Shown here: in pieces, positions 8,306 to 13,883 of the stretch
How the letters are laid out: every line of letters begins with the position of its first letter
Numbering within the stretch: the first letter of the stretch is position 1
Assembly: GCA_003488965.1 (NCBI GenBank)
Contig: DNJW01000052.1
Location: 1-13,883 of the forward strand
DNA: 13,883 bases
Reading direction: 5' to 3'
From: Lachnospiraceae bacterium
GTDB lineage: Bacteria > Bacillota > Clostridia > Lachnospirales > Lachnospiraceae
The notes under the pieces: model-generated
Seen by the model: the letters and a program-made list of their open reading frames with translations, nothing else
Databases searched by the model: none
What the model was told of the DNA's origin: nothing
Position numbers and translations under genes: made by a program

Positions 8306-9166
8306 TCAGTCCTCTGTTCCCACAGTTGTAATTCTCCGGATATAGACGGTCAGATAGATTAATTCCTCTTCAGGAACCGCAATCTGATAGTCGTCCCAGA
8401 TAAATTTTGCAATTTTTTCCGCGCATTCATAGCTGGCAGCGTATTGGGCGCGGATGAGGTTCTGAAAATCCAGGTCGTCGCCATCCAGCATTGTGTCCGT
8501 AAAAAGCCGTTTGGCAAAGAATTTCAGATGGGTGACAAAACGTACAAAATGTACGGATTCCTCATCAAAGTTCATGTGGTGCTGATAGCGGACCACGCTG
8601 ATGATTTTATGGATAAGTTCTGTCATGCGGACAGAATCGTTCACATCCTTATAATCAAATTCCGCATTGACGATATGCATAGCGATGGAGCCTGCTTCGT
8701 CTTCGGGCAGAATTTCTCCCGTTTTTTCCTTAATTAAAGAAAGGCCGTATTTAGCCACATCGAATTCTTTCGGATAAAAATTTCTGATTTCCCATAGCAG
8801 CACATTTTTAAACTCCAGCCCTTGTTTCATGCGGGAGACGGCAAAAGAAATATGGTCGATGAGATGAAGAAGGATAGCCTCGTCCAGCTCGGTTCCAAGG
8901 ACTTTCTGGGCCTGTTTCATAATATCATCTGCAATTTCCATATAGATTTCAGGTGTCTGTGCCAGCAGAGCATATAATTTCCCGGTAATATTTTTTGATT
9001 TCAGGAAATATTCCTTTTCCACTTTAGAGGAATCAATTTCATCTCCTGCCTTTACTTTAAAGCCGATTCCTTTGCCTACTAGGATTCTTTCCTGATTGCG
9101 TTCATTTCTTGCGCATACTACATTGTTATTGATTGCGCTTTTTATTTGCCATCTTTTTGGACTCAT
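8306..9166 (-). CDS. bglG: BglG/LicT-family transcription antiterminator
   Basis: Encodes 286 residues. The N-terminal CAT RNA-binding domain (about 5-60) carries INNNVV (12-17) and GKGIGFKVKAGDEID (31-45). PRD1 (about 70-172) has histidines H105 (IDHISF) and H164 (AMHIVNA). PRD2 (about 180-282) has H213 (VTHLKF), but the expected second histidine in the YLTxHI segment is tyrosine here (Y275). PRD histidines are phosphorylated by EIIB and HPr and set dimerisation and activity. The protein binds the RAT hairpin at 9361-9387 and allows readthrough of the leader terminator. The start at 9166 is chosen by homology, with only a weak GGGG upstream; the frame stays open to 9382 but that part is the RAT/terminator leader. 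Followed by the permease gene after 67 bp. Confidence 0.93.
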   Translation of the reverse strand: MSPKRWQIKSAINNNVVCARNERNQERILVGKGIGFKVKAGDEIDSSKVEKEYFLKSKNITGKLYALLAQTPEIYMEIADDIMKQAQKVLGTELDEAILLHLIDHISFAVSRMKQGLEFKNVLLWEIRNFYPKEFDVAKYGLSLIKEKTGEILPEDEAGSIAMHIVNAEFDYKDVNDSVRMTELIHKIISVVRYQHHMNFDEESVHFVRFVTHLKFFAKRLFTDTMLDGDDLDFQNLIRAQYAASYECAEKIAKFIWDDYQIAVPEEELIYLTVYIRRITTVGTED

Positions 9167-9179
9167 ATTTATACCCCAT

Positions 9180-9257
9180 GTCCGCCTCGGCGGACTCAAA
9201 ATTAATTGTTGAAAGCGCTTTTCTTTCAACCTTCCAGTCATGCCGCCTATGGCGGCA
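9180..9257 (-). promoter_or_regulatory. Three consecutive leader hairpins before the antiterminator gene
   Basis: Perfect inverted repeats: TGCCGCC/GGCGGCA (9241-9257), GTTGAAAG/CTTTCAAC (9208-9230) and GTCCGCC/GGCGGAC (9180-9195). They lie in the transcribed leader between the terminator and the start codon. The last ends about 14 bases before the ATG, close to the weak ribosome binding site, so it may limit translation. The role is inferred. Confidence 0.55.
9210..9223. promoter_or_regulatory. Possible CcpA (cre) site
   Basis: TGAAAGCGCTTTTC fits 12 of 14 positions of the cre consensus TGWAARCGYTWNCW, with the mismatches at one end. It lies inside the leader of the beta-glucoside operon, where CcpA could act as a roadblock, but it also overlaps the middle leader hairpin. 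Weak call. Confidence 0.3.
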
Positions 9258-9311
9258 TAAACAATCCATGAGAAGAATGCATAAAGCAGGTTCCGCAGAT
9301 TATCAGGGAAA

Positions 9312-9365
9312 TAAAAAAAGACCCCCATTACATGCATAACTAAAAAAGCATGTAATATCAGGTCT
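9312..9365 (-). terminator. Leader (attenuator) terminator of the bgl operon
   Basis: On the minus strand the arms 9365-9361 (AGACC) and 9356-9348 (ATTACATGC) pair with 9335-9327 and 9323-9319, around a 12-nt loop. Seven Us follow (9319-9313). The outer AGACC is shared with the 3' end of the RAT, so antiterminator binding and the terminator are mutually exclusive. Confidence 0.9.
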
Positions 9366-9387
9366 TGCCTATGAATAGTCACAAGCC
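9361..9387 (-). promoter_or_regulatory. RAT ribonucleic antiterminator
   Basis: The minus strand reads GGCTTGTGACTATTC followed by ATAGGCAAGACC, matching the known RAT pattern for BglG/LicT proteins (GGxTTGTxACT... AGGCAxxACC). It overlaps the terminator by five bases and precedes the bglG gene. Confidence 0.88.
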
Positions 9388-9417
9388 TGAAGGAGTCATT
9401 CGTTCATTTCTACTAAA

Positions 9418-9446
9418 ACAGTATCATATTGAACAAAAATTGTCAA
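9418..9446 (-). promoter_or_regulatory. Promoter of the beta-glucoside operon
   Basis: A perfect TTGACA (9446-9441), a 17-bp spacer, then TACTGT (9423-9418) preceded by TGA, giving an extended -10. The weak -10 hexamer is offset by the TGn element. Transcription would start near 9411, just upstream of the RAT. Confidence 0.7.
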
Positions 9447-9504
9447 TAAGCCAAATATATATTTGTGTATTTAGTGAAAATATTTCTTATATATTTTGTG
9501 CAAT

Positions 9505-10323
9505 TTACCGGAAGCTTTTTCTATATCCGCTTGGTGTCATCCCTTTTTTCTGATGAAAAAGTTTCGAAAAATAAAGCGCATCCACATAGCTGACAGAGCG
9601 GGCGATTGCACGAATGGACAGATTGCTATTTTTCAGTAGGATGCAGGCTTGGCGTATCCGGTAATCCAGAAGATAATCTTGTATGGAAATACCGGTTATG
9701 GATTTAAATAGGCGGGAAAGATAAGAACGGTTAATACTGAGATAATCTGCAATGTTTTGTACTGTTATCGGATCGCAGTAGGAACTTTCAATATATTTCA
9801 GTGCTTCATCCACATAACCGATTTTCTTTTCGTTTTCCCTATGGCGGCTGCCCGGAAATTTACGTGTTAAAAGAAAGAGGTATTCGTACATAATGCTATT
9901 CATAATTAAGTCGCGGTCAGCGCCCATTCTATCGGCTTCGAACATTTTTTCGTGGCATAAACGCATTTGGTCATCTTTGCCGTAGTGAAAGACAAGACTT
10001 TCCAGAAGTGAAGTCCGTTCCAGATAACCTTTGATTTTAATACCTTGCATACCAATCCATGTATAACTCCAAGGCTGTTTGCTGTCCGCTTCATAATAAA
10101 TTAGTTCCTCCGGGCAGATGAGGAAAGCATCCCCTTCCTTTAAATGAAAAATTTTACCTCTTGCTTTGTAAATGCCGAAACCGCTTAATATGTAGTGAAT
10201 CAGATAACCGTTGCGCATTACCGGACCATAGCTGTGGCCGGGGGCGCAGTTTTCATAACCACAGGTATAAATCATGGCATCAATATTTCTTGTAAAATCA
10301 TTGGAAAAATTATAGTCTTGCAA
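9505..10323 (-). CDS. AraC-family regulator, sugar-binding cupin type
   Basis: Encodes 272 residues. The N-terminal half (about 20-95) is an AraC-type cupin ligand domain (LIHYILSGFG, FHLKEGDAFLICP). The C-terminal half is the double helix-turn-helix: first HTH ITVQNIADYLSINRSYLSRLF (186-206), second HTH with SIRAIARSVSYVDALYFSKLF (236-256), ending in the classical G.TPS.YR (261-268). This is the MsmR/RafR-like class that senses sugars and activates transport genes. The start is a TTG at 10323, supported by GAGGTG just upstream; the next ATG would drop 16 residues. It is divergent from the second permease gene and probably activates it and represses itself. It could also influence the bgl operon downstream, since no terminator was seen after its stop. 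Confidence 0.9.
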   Translation of the reverse strand: MQDYNFSNDFTRNIDAMIYTCGYENCAPGHSYGPVMRNGYLIHYILSGFGIYKARGKIFHLKEGDAFLICPEELIYYEADSKQPWSYTWIGMQGIKIKGYLERTSLLESLVFHYGKDDQMRLCHEKMFEADRMGADRDLIMNSIMYEYLFLLTRKFPGSRHRENEKKIGYVDEALKYIESSYCDPITVQNIADYLSINRSYLSRLFKSITGISIQDYLLDYRIRQACILLKNSNLSIRAIARSVSYVDALYFSKLFHQKKGMTPSGYRKSFR

Positions 10324-10339
10324 AACGGCACCTCATTTC

Positions 10340-10381
10340 GTCACAAAATCCAATGTGCAGGTCACATATATCCATATATTT
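10340..10381. promoter_or_regulatory. Direct repeat, candidate AraC-type operator
   Basis: GTCACA followed by A/T bases and TCCA occurs at 10340-10354 and again at 10361-10375, 21-22 bp apart, i.e. two helical turns on the same face. Paired direct half-sites abutting a weak -35 region are typical of AraC-family activators. The second copy ends where the -35 of the rightward promoter should be. Confidence 0.55.
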
Positions 10382-10384
10382 TCC

Positions 10385-10413
10385 ATTATACGCGGATATA
10401 ATAATAAATACAA
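10385..10413 (-). promoter_or_regulatory. Probable promoter of the AraC-type gene
   Basis: On the minus strand a perfect TATAAT (10390-10385) lies 17 bp after TTGTAT (10413-10408). Its transcript would run through the direct-repeat operator, allowing autorepression. Confidence 0.5.
10397..10402 (+). promoter_or_regulatory. -10 box of the second PTS operon
   Basis: A perfect TATAAT with no recognisable -35 at the right distance (ATATAT at 10374-10379), which fits an activator-dependent promoter. It lies only seven bases from the opposing -10 of the AraC-type gene, so both promoters cannot easily be occupied at once. Confidence 0.5.
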
Positions 10414-10447
10414 GAAGAAAAGATTTTGCAAAAAGGAGGAGAATGAA

Positions 10448-12433
10448 ATGGATGCGAATAAGCGGCAGAGATATGAAAAAATCTCGGAAGAGCTTACCAG
10501 ACTGGTGGGGGGTCGGGAAAATATACAGGGGGTTGCCCACTGTGCAACACGTCTCAGGATTGTTCTGAAGGATAACGATTTGGCGGATTTGAAGTCGATA
10601 GAGGATGTGAATCTGGCAAAGGGGGTGTTTGTAGCAGGCGATCAAGTACAGATTATTTTTGGAGCCGGACTAGTGAATGATGTTTATGAAGTGTTTGCAG
10701 AAAGCAATAATATGAAGAACATGAGCCTGAGTGACTTGAAAACCGAGGCAAATAAAAAAATGAATCCTTTGCAAAGAATTATCAAGGCATTATCTGATGT
10801 TTTTGTGGATATTATGCCGGGCATTCTGGCGGCAGCATTGCTTACGGGGCTTTCCGGTGTACTGGGAAATATGGAATTTGTTAAAGGAAACGATACTTTA
10901 TACGGAATCAATACGTTAATCAATATAGCATCCGGGGCGATTTTCGGATTTTTGCCTTTGGCGGTTGCATACAGCGCGTGCAAAAGATTTGGTGGCAGAC
11001 CGATACTCGGTATTGTAATCGGATGTATTATGTTAAGCAATAGCCTTGCCGACGCCTATGCGGCGGCACAAGGGACTGCGGAGGTCACAACTTTACATAT
11101 TTTTGGCTTTGGTGTTGAACTGGTAGGCTTTCAGGGAGGCATTATTGTAGCGCTGTTAATGGGTTTTGTAACGGCGAAGCTGGACCAGTTTTTTGAGAAA
11201 AAAGTGCCGGAAGTTATCCGGCTGCTTATTTCCCCTCTGCTTACCACATTAGTAGGCGCACTGCTTCTGTTTACCATAATCGGACCTATAGGGCGCGGGC
11301 TCTCTTCGGGAATTACAAATGCACTGGTATGGATGACACAGAATCTGGGTGTGATAGGTTACAGCGCCTTTTCAGGACTGCAGCAGCTTGTAGTTATTAC
11401 AGGGCTTCATCATATTTTTGGCGCTATTGAGGCACAGCTTTTAGCGGATACGGGGAGAAACTTTTTGAATCCGTTGATGTCGGTGGCAATTATTGCCCAG
11501 GGCGGTGCGGTATTAGGATATCTTTTTCTTCATAGAAACAATACAAAGGTAAAAGAATTGTGTATTCCCAGTTTTGTATCGGTATTGTTTGGCATTACAG
11601 AACCGGCTTTGTTCGGTATAAATATCAGATACCGTTTTCCGATTATCGGAGGATGTATCGGCGGTGCATTGGGCGGCATTGTAGTTTATATCACCAATCT
11701 GGCAGCAATAGGCTTTGGTACAACGGTAGTGCCAGGAATTGCTTTGGCTGACCCTGCCGGGAACGGTTATATAAATTATATCATTGCCCATGGCATTGCG
11801 ATTGCAGGCGGTTTTATTATGACATTAATCTTAGGAAAAATTATGGACAGACCGCAGGAAGAAAAGTCCTGCAAGGAAAGCGGAAAAGAGAAAGGTTTGG
11901 AGAGCATGCGGTCGTTAGTCGGAAAAGAAAAGGAAGGTACAGCGGAAGCCAAAGAAGAACAGACAGAAATACCAGAGAAAGAAATTTTTTATGGCTATGC
12001 AGACGGACAGCTCATTGCTATGGAGGATGTAAAGGATGAAACTTTTGCCAATAAGGTGCTGGGGGATGGTATTGCGGTTCTGCCGTCAGCCGGAAAGATA
12101 TATGCACCTGCGGACGGTACTGTTCTCAGTGTATTTGATACAAAACATGCAGTCTGCTTCCAGAGCAGCTCCGGCACGGAAATTCTGATTCATATCGGAG
12201 TGGATACGGTAAATTTGAAAGGTAAATATTTTACGGTTCATGTAAAAGACGGGGATGTTGTAAAAAGAGGACAGCTTATGGTAGAATTTGACAGGGAACA
12301 AATTGAAAAAGCCGGGTATGATACGGTTATCCCTATGATATTTACGGATTTGGCGGATGGAAAAGTGCTGGAAAAGGAGACGCCTGGTTTGATGAAGCCG
12401 GATAAACAAGCGGTGGCCGTATGTAAAGAATAG
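10448..12433 (+). CDS. Sucrose/trehalose-type PTS permease EIIBCA
   Basis: Encodes 661 residues. EIIB (about 1-85) has phospho-cysteine C32 in AHCATRLRIVL, the form typical of sucrose- and trehalose-type enzymes. Membrane EIIC (about 105-465) contains GLHHIFGAIEAQLL (319-332), a hallmark of the same group, and GITEPALFGI (382-391). A charged Lys/Glu linker (about 468-512) leads to EIIA (about 515-640) with H567 (TKHAVC) and H582 (IHIGVD). It imports and phosphorylates a sugar, probably an alpha-glucoside-like disaccharide; the exact one is unknown. The start at 10448 is chosen because AAGGAGGA ends seven bases upstream; the frame is open from 10355 but that part holds promoter and operator. 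Divergent AraC-type regulator upstream, HAD phosphatase downstream; no glycosidase in the window. Confidence 0.92.
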   Translation: MDANKRQRYEKISEELTRLVGGRENIQGVAHCATRLRIVLKDNDLADLKSIEDVNLAKGVFVAGDQVQIIFGAGLVNDVYEVFAESNNMKNMSLSDLKTEANKKMNPLQRIIKALSDVFVDIMPGILAAALLTGLSGVLGNMEFVKGNDTLYGINTLINIASGAIFGFLPLAVAYSACKRFGGRPILGIVIGCIMLSNSLADAYAAAQGTAEVTTLHIFGFGVELVGFQGGIIVALLMGFVTAKLDQFFEKKVPEVIRLLISPLLTTLVGALLLFTIIGPIGRGLSSGITNALVWMTQNLGVIGYSAFSGLQQLVVITGLHHIFGAIEAQLLADTGRNFLNPLMSVAIIAQGGAVLGYLFLHRNNTKVKELCIPSFVSVLFGITEPALFGINIRYRFPIIGGCIGGALGGIVVYITNLAAIGFGTTVVPGIALADPAGNGYINYIIAHGIAIAGGFIMTLILGKIMDRPQEEKSCKESGKEKGLESMRSLVGKEKEGTAEAKEEQTEIPEKEIFYGYADGQLIAMEDVKDETFANKVLGDGIAVLPSAGKIYAPADGTVLSVFDTKHAVCFQSSSGTEILIHIGVDTVNLKGKYFTVHVKDGDVVKRGQLMVEFDREQIEKAGYDTVIPMIFTDLADGKVLEKETPGLMKPDKQAVAVCKE

Positions 12434-12440
12434 GGAATCT

Positions 12441-12469
12441 GCCTGCTGCAAACTGCACGGGCAGCGGGC
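12441..12469 (+). other. Intercistronic hairpin between permease and phosphatase genes
   Basis: GCCTGCTGC (12441-12449) pairs with GCAGCGGGC (12461-12469) with one G-U pair and an 11-nt loop. No T-run follows, so it is not a standard terminator. It could stabilise the upstream mRNA or tune expression of the phosphatase, whose AGAGGA site starts seven bases later. Confidence 0.4.
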
Positions 12470-12487
12470 GGAAACAGAGGAATAAGC

Positions 12488-13327
12488 ATGGACAGTAAAT
12501 TAATTTTTTTGGATATTGACGGGACATTGATTCATGCAATGTCGGAGCCGTCCGTACTTGCTATAAAGGCAGTGGACAGGGCGAGAAAGATGGGACATAA
12601 AGTGTTTTTATGTACAGGACGAAATATGGCAATTATCGGACAGAATATTCTGGATATAGGTTTTGACGGAATTGTAGCCAGCGCCGGAGGCCATGTGGAG
12701 GCTGGGGGGAAGGTTCTGTTTGACAGCCTTCTTCCGGAGGAGACGGTACAGGAATGTCTGGAGGTATTCCATGCACAAGGTATTTACTGCCGGATTGAAA
12801 CGGAAGAGGGGATTTATACGGACCCTCAGATGGAAGTTCTTTTGAAAAGCGCAAAGCCGGATAAAAGAAATTCTGAGTTAATCCGTATGCAGAAGGAAAT
12901 TGAAAAAGGAATCGGTATTTTGCCATATGAAAAATATCCCGGAAAGGGAGCCTATAAAATCTGTTTTACAAGCACAACGCTGGAAGCAATAGAAAAGACC
13001 AAGCCTTATCTTGGCAGCCAGTTTGAATATGCGGTACATGCTTACGGGGAAAGTTCTTCTTGCTTTAATGGGGAGATTATCCGTAGGGGGATAGATAAAG
13101 GCAAAGGAATAGAACTAATCTGCCGTTATCTGGGAGCGGATGTAAAGAATACGATAGCGTTCGGAGACAGCATGAACGATTATGGAATGATGCAATATGT
13201 CCATACCAGCGTTGCTATGGGGAATGCTTGTGATGAACTAAAAGAAATGGCGGATGTGGTTTGCGGGAATGTGGAAGATGACGGTGTCTACTATGAATTT
13301 AAAAGGATGGGTCTTTTAGGCGAGTAG
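12488..13327 (+). CDS. Cof-type HAD phosphatase
   Basis: Encodes 279 residues, the usual size of Cof-type (Hydrolase_3) HAD enzymes. Motif I is FLDIDGT, with nucleophile D9 and acid/base D11; motif II is the threonine of CTGR (T43); motif III is the lysine of GIDKGKG (K204); motif IV is GDSMND (226-231), whose acidic residues hold Mg2+. Residues of about 85-190 form the C2 cap that sets substrate choice. Such enzymes dephosphorylate sugar phosphates and other small phosphorylated metabolites in the cytoplasm. It lies 54 bp after the permease gene on the same strand, with AGAGGA upstream of the ATG and no separate promoter seen, so the two are probably co-transcribed. It may act on the sugar phosphate produced by the permease or relieve sugar-phosphate stress; this is inference. 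Confidence 0.9.
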   Translation: MDSKLIFLDIDGTLIHAMSEPSVLAIKAVDRARKMGHKVFLCTGRNMAIIGQNILDIGFDGIVASAGGHVEAGGKVLFDSLLPEETVQECLEVFHAQGIYCRIETEEGIYTDPQMEVLLKSAKPDKRNSELIRMQKEIEKGIGILPYEKYPGKGAYKICFTSTTLEAIEKTKPYLGSQFEYAVHAYGESSSCFNGEIIRRGIDKGKGIELICRYLGADVKNTIAFGDSMNDYGMMQYVHTSVAMGNACDELKEMADVVCGNVEDDGVYYEFKRMGLLGE

Positions 13328-13391
13328 GACAGACAGATTTGATGAAAGTAACCATTTGCACATTTTTCTGCATCTTGCCTTGCGAATAAGG

Positions 13392-13420
13392 GTGACTGAA
13401 TAGATTTAATGTGGTATAAT
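13392..13420 (+). promoter_or_regulatory. Promoter of the SCP2-domain gene
   Basis: A perfect TATAAT (13415-13420) preceded by TGG (extended -10), with GTGACT (13392-13397) 17 bp upstream. The start point near 13427 leaves a leader of about 35 bases with AGGAGG before the ATG. Confidence 0.7.
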
Positions 13421-13461
13421 TGAAAGGCAGTCAAGGTTTGTTTAGCAGAGAGGAGGAGCAA

Positions 13462-13791
13462 ATGACTTACGAAGAAATAGTGGCAAGCGTAAAAGCTGCG
13501 TATGCAGATATCGATGCCAGCCAGATTTCAGAACATGTGGCATTTCAGTTTAATGTAACGGGGGAAGGTGAAGGGGCTTTTTATGTGGAAATTAAAGACG
13601 GCAAAGTGAATGTAGAGCCTTATGAATACTATGACCGGGATATTCTGGTCACAGCAAATGCGGATACGGTCATGGGGCTTGTCAACGGCAAGATTGACCC
13701 GGTGAAAGCATACCTTATCGGTCGGCTTAAGGCGGAAGGGGATTTAGGAAAGGCAGCCCTTTTGAAGCAGATTGCGAAGAAAGCAGATTAA
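13462..13791 (+). CDS. SCP2 sterol-binding-domain protein
   Basis: Encodes 109 residues, a single SCP2-like domain. Visible are the beta-strand segment VAFQFNVTGEGEGAFYVEI (26-44), the DILVTANADTVMGLVNGKIDPVKA core (60-83) and the closing GRLKAEGDLGKAALL (87-101), which matches the family pattern in which a GK.k..Gd...a..l loop closes a hydrophobic pocket. Bacterial members bind lipids or other hydrophobic ligands in the cytoplasm; most have no assigned role. The start at 13462 has AGGAGG five bases upstream; the in-frame TTG at 13420 overlaps the -10 box and is rejected. It has its own promoter and terminator, so it is monocistronic. Confidence 0.88.
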   Translation: MTYEEIVASVKAAYADIDASQISEHVAFQFNVTGEGEGAFYVEIKDGKVNVEPYEYYDRDILVTANADTVMGLVNGKIDPVKAYLIGRLKAEGDLGKAALLKQIAKKAD

Positions 13792-13817
13792 ACAGTAAGA
13801 TTATAACAATAAAGAGC

Positions 13818-13859
13818 ATAGGCAGAGATGTGTTAACGCATCTCTGCCTATATTTTTTT
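13818..13859 (+). terminator. Rho-independent terminator after the SCP2-domain gene
   Basis: ATAGGCAGAGATG (13818-13830) pairs perfectly with 13839-13851, extended by a G-U and a G-C pair around a TTAA loop. Seven Ts (13853-13859) follow. A textbook intrinsic terminator. Confidence 0.95.
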
Positions 13860-13883
13860 CCTTATAGGGTTAGGGTGTCAAAA

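Noticed and set aside
9167..9382. N-terminal extension of the antiterminator
   Set aside because: This open stretch is the RAT, terminator and leader hairpins; family members begin shortly before the INNNVV motif.
10355..10447. N-terminal extension of the second permease
   Set aside because: It covers the direct-repeat operator and -10 box, and a strong ribosome binding site precedes the ATG at 10448.
13328..13391. Terminator after the HAD phosphatase gene
   Set aside because: Only a 4-bp TGCA repeat around a T-rich loop is visible; no stable stem followed by a T-run.
13860..13883. Right-edge sequence
   Set aside because: Too short after the terminator to support any feature.

Overview
The window looks like a chromosomal stretch of a low-to-moderate GC Firmicute, most likely a gut clostridium of the Lachnospiraceae type. 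The signs are strong AAGGAGG-type ribosome binding sites, sigma-A-like promoters, PTS sugar operons with BglG-type antitermination, a BlaI/MecI-type regulator and a large GLUG-repeat surface protein. No rRNA, tRNA, insertion sequence or CRISPR array was seen, and the species cannot be named from the sequence alone.

Layout. Positions 1-2732 (+) hold the 3' part of a long surface protein: a Gly/Ser/Thr/Ala low-complexity stretch with in-frame tandem DNA repeats, a helical region, GLUG repeats and a C-terminal membrane anchor. A long inverted repeat at 2754-2815 separates it from a YbaK/EbsC-type aminoacyl-tRNA deacylase (2865-3338, +). Positions 3339-4926 form an AT-richer block of small genes: two overlapping small ORFs of unknown function, a BlaI/MecI-type repressor (-) and a divergent small XRE repressor (+). 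Two related operator-like dyads lie between the two regulators, and a chain of overlapping palindromes follows the XRE gene.

Positions 4927-9446 (-) form a complete beta-glucoside operon. Reading leftwards it has an extended -10 promoter, a RAT antiterminator overlapping a Rho-independent terminator, a leader with three further hairpins, a BglG/LicT antiterminator, an EIIBCA permease and a family GH1 6-phospho-beta-glucosidase. The sugar would be phosphorylated on import and then hydrolysed inside the cell. The antiterminator lets RNA polymerase pass the leader terminator when substrate is present. Its PRD2 appears to lack one of the usual phospho-histidines.

Positions 9505-13327 form a second sugar module: a leftward AraC-type regulator and, divergent from it, a sucrose/trehalose-type EIIBCA permease followed by a Cof-type HAD phosphatase. 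The shared intergenic region carries a direct repeat of about 21 bp and two closely spaced -10 boxes, so the AraC protein probably controls both directions. No glycosidase accompanies this permease in the window. The window ends with a monocistronic SCP2-domain protein (13462-13791, +) that has its own strong promoter and a clear terminator.

Most of this is recognisable biology. The less ordinary points are the chained palindromes and paired operator-like dyads around the two small regulators, the extra leader hairpins (one starting like a second RAT), the His-to-Tyr change in the antiterminator, and the permease-plus-phosphatase pairing without a hydrolase.
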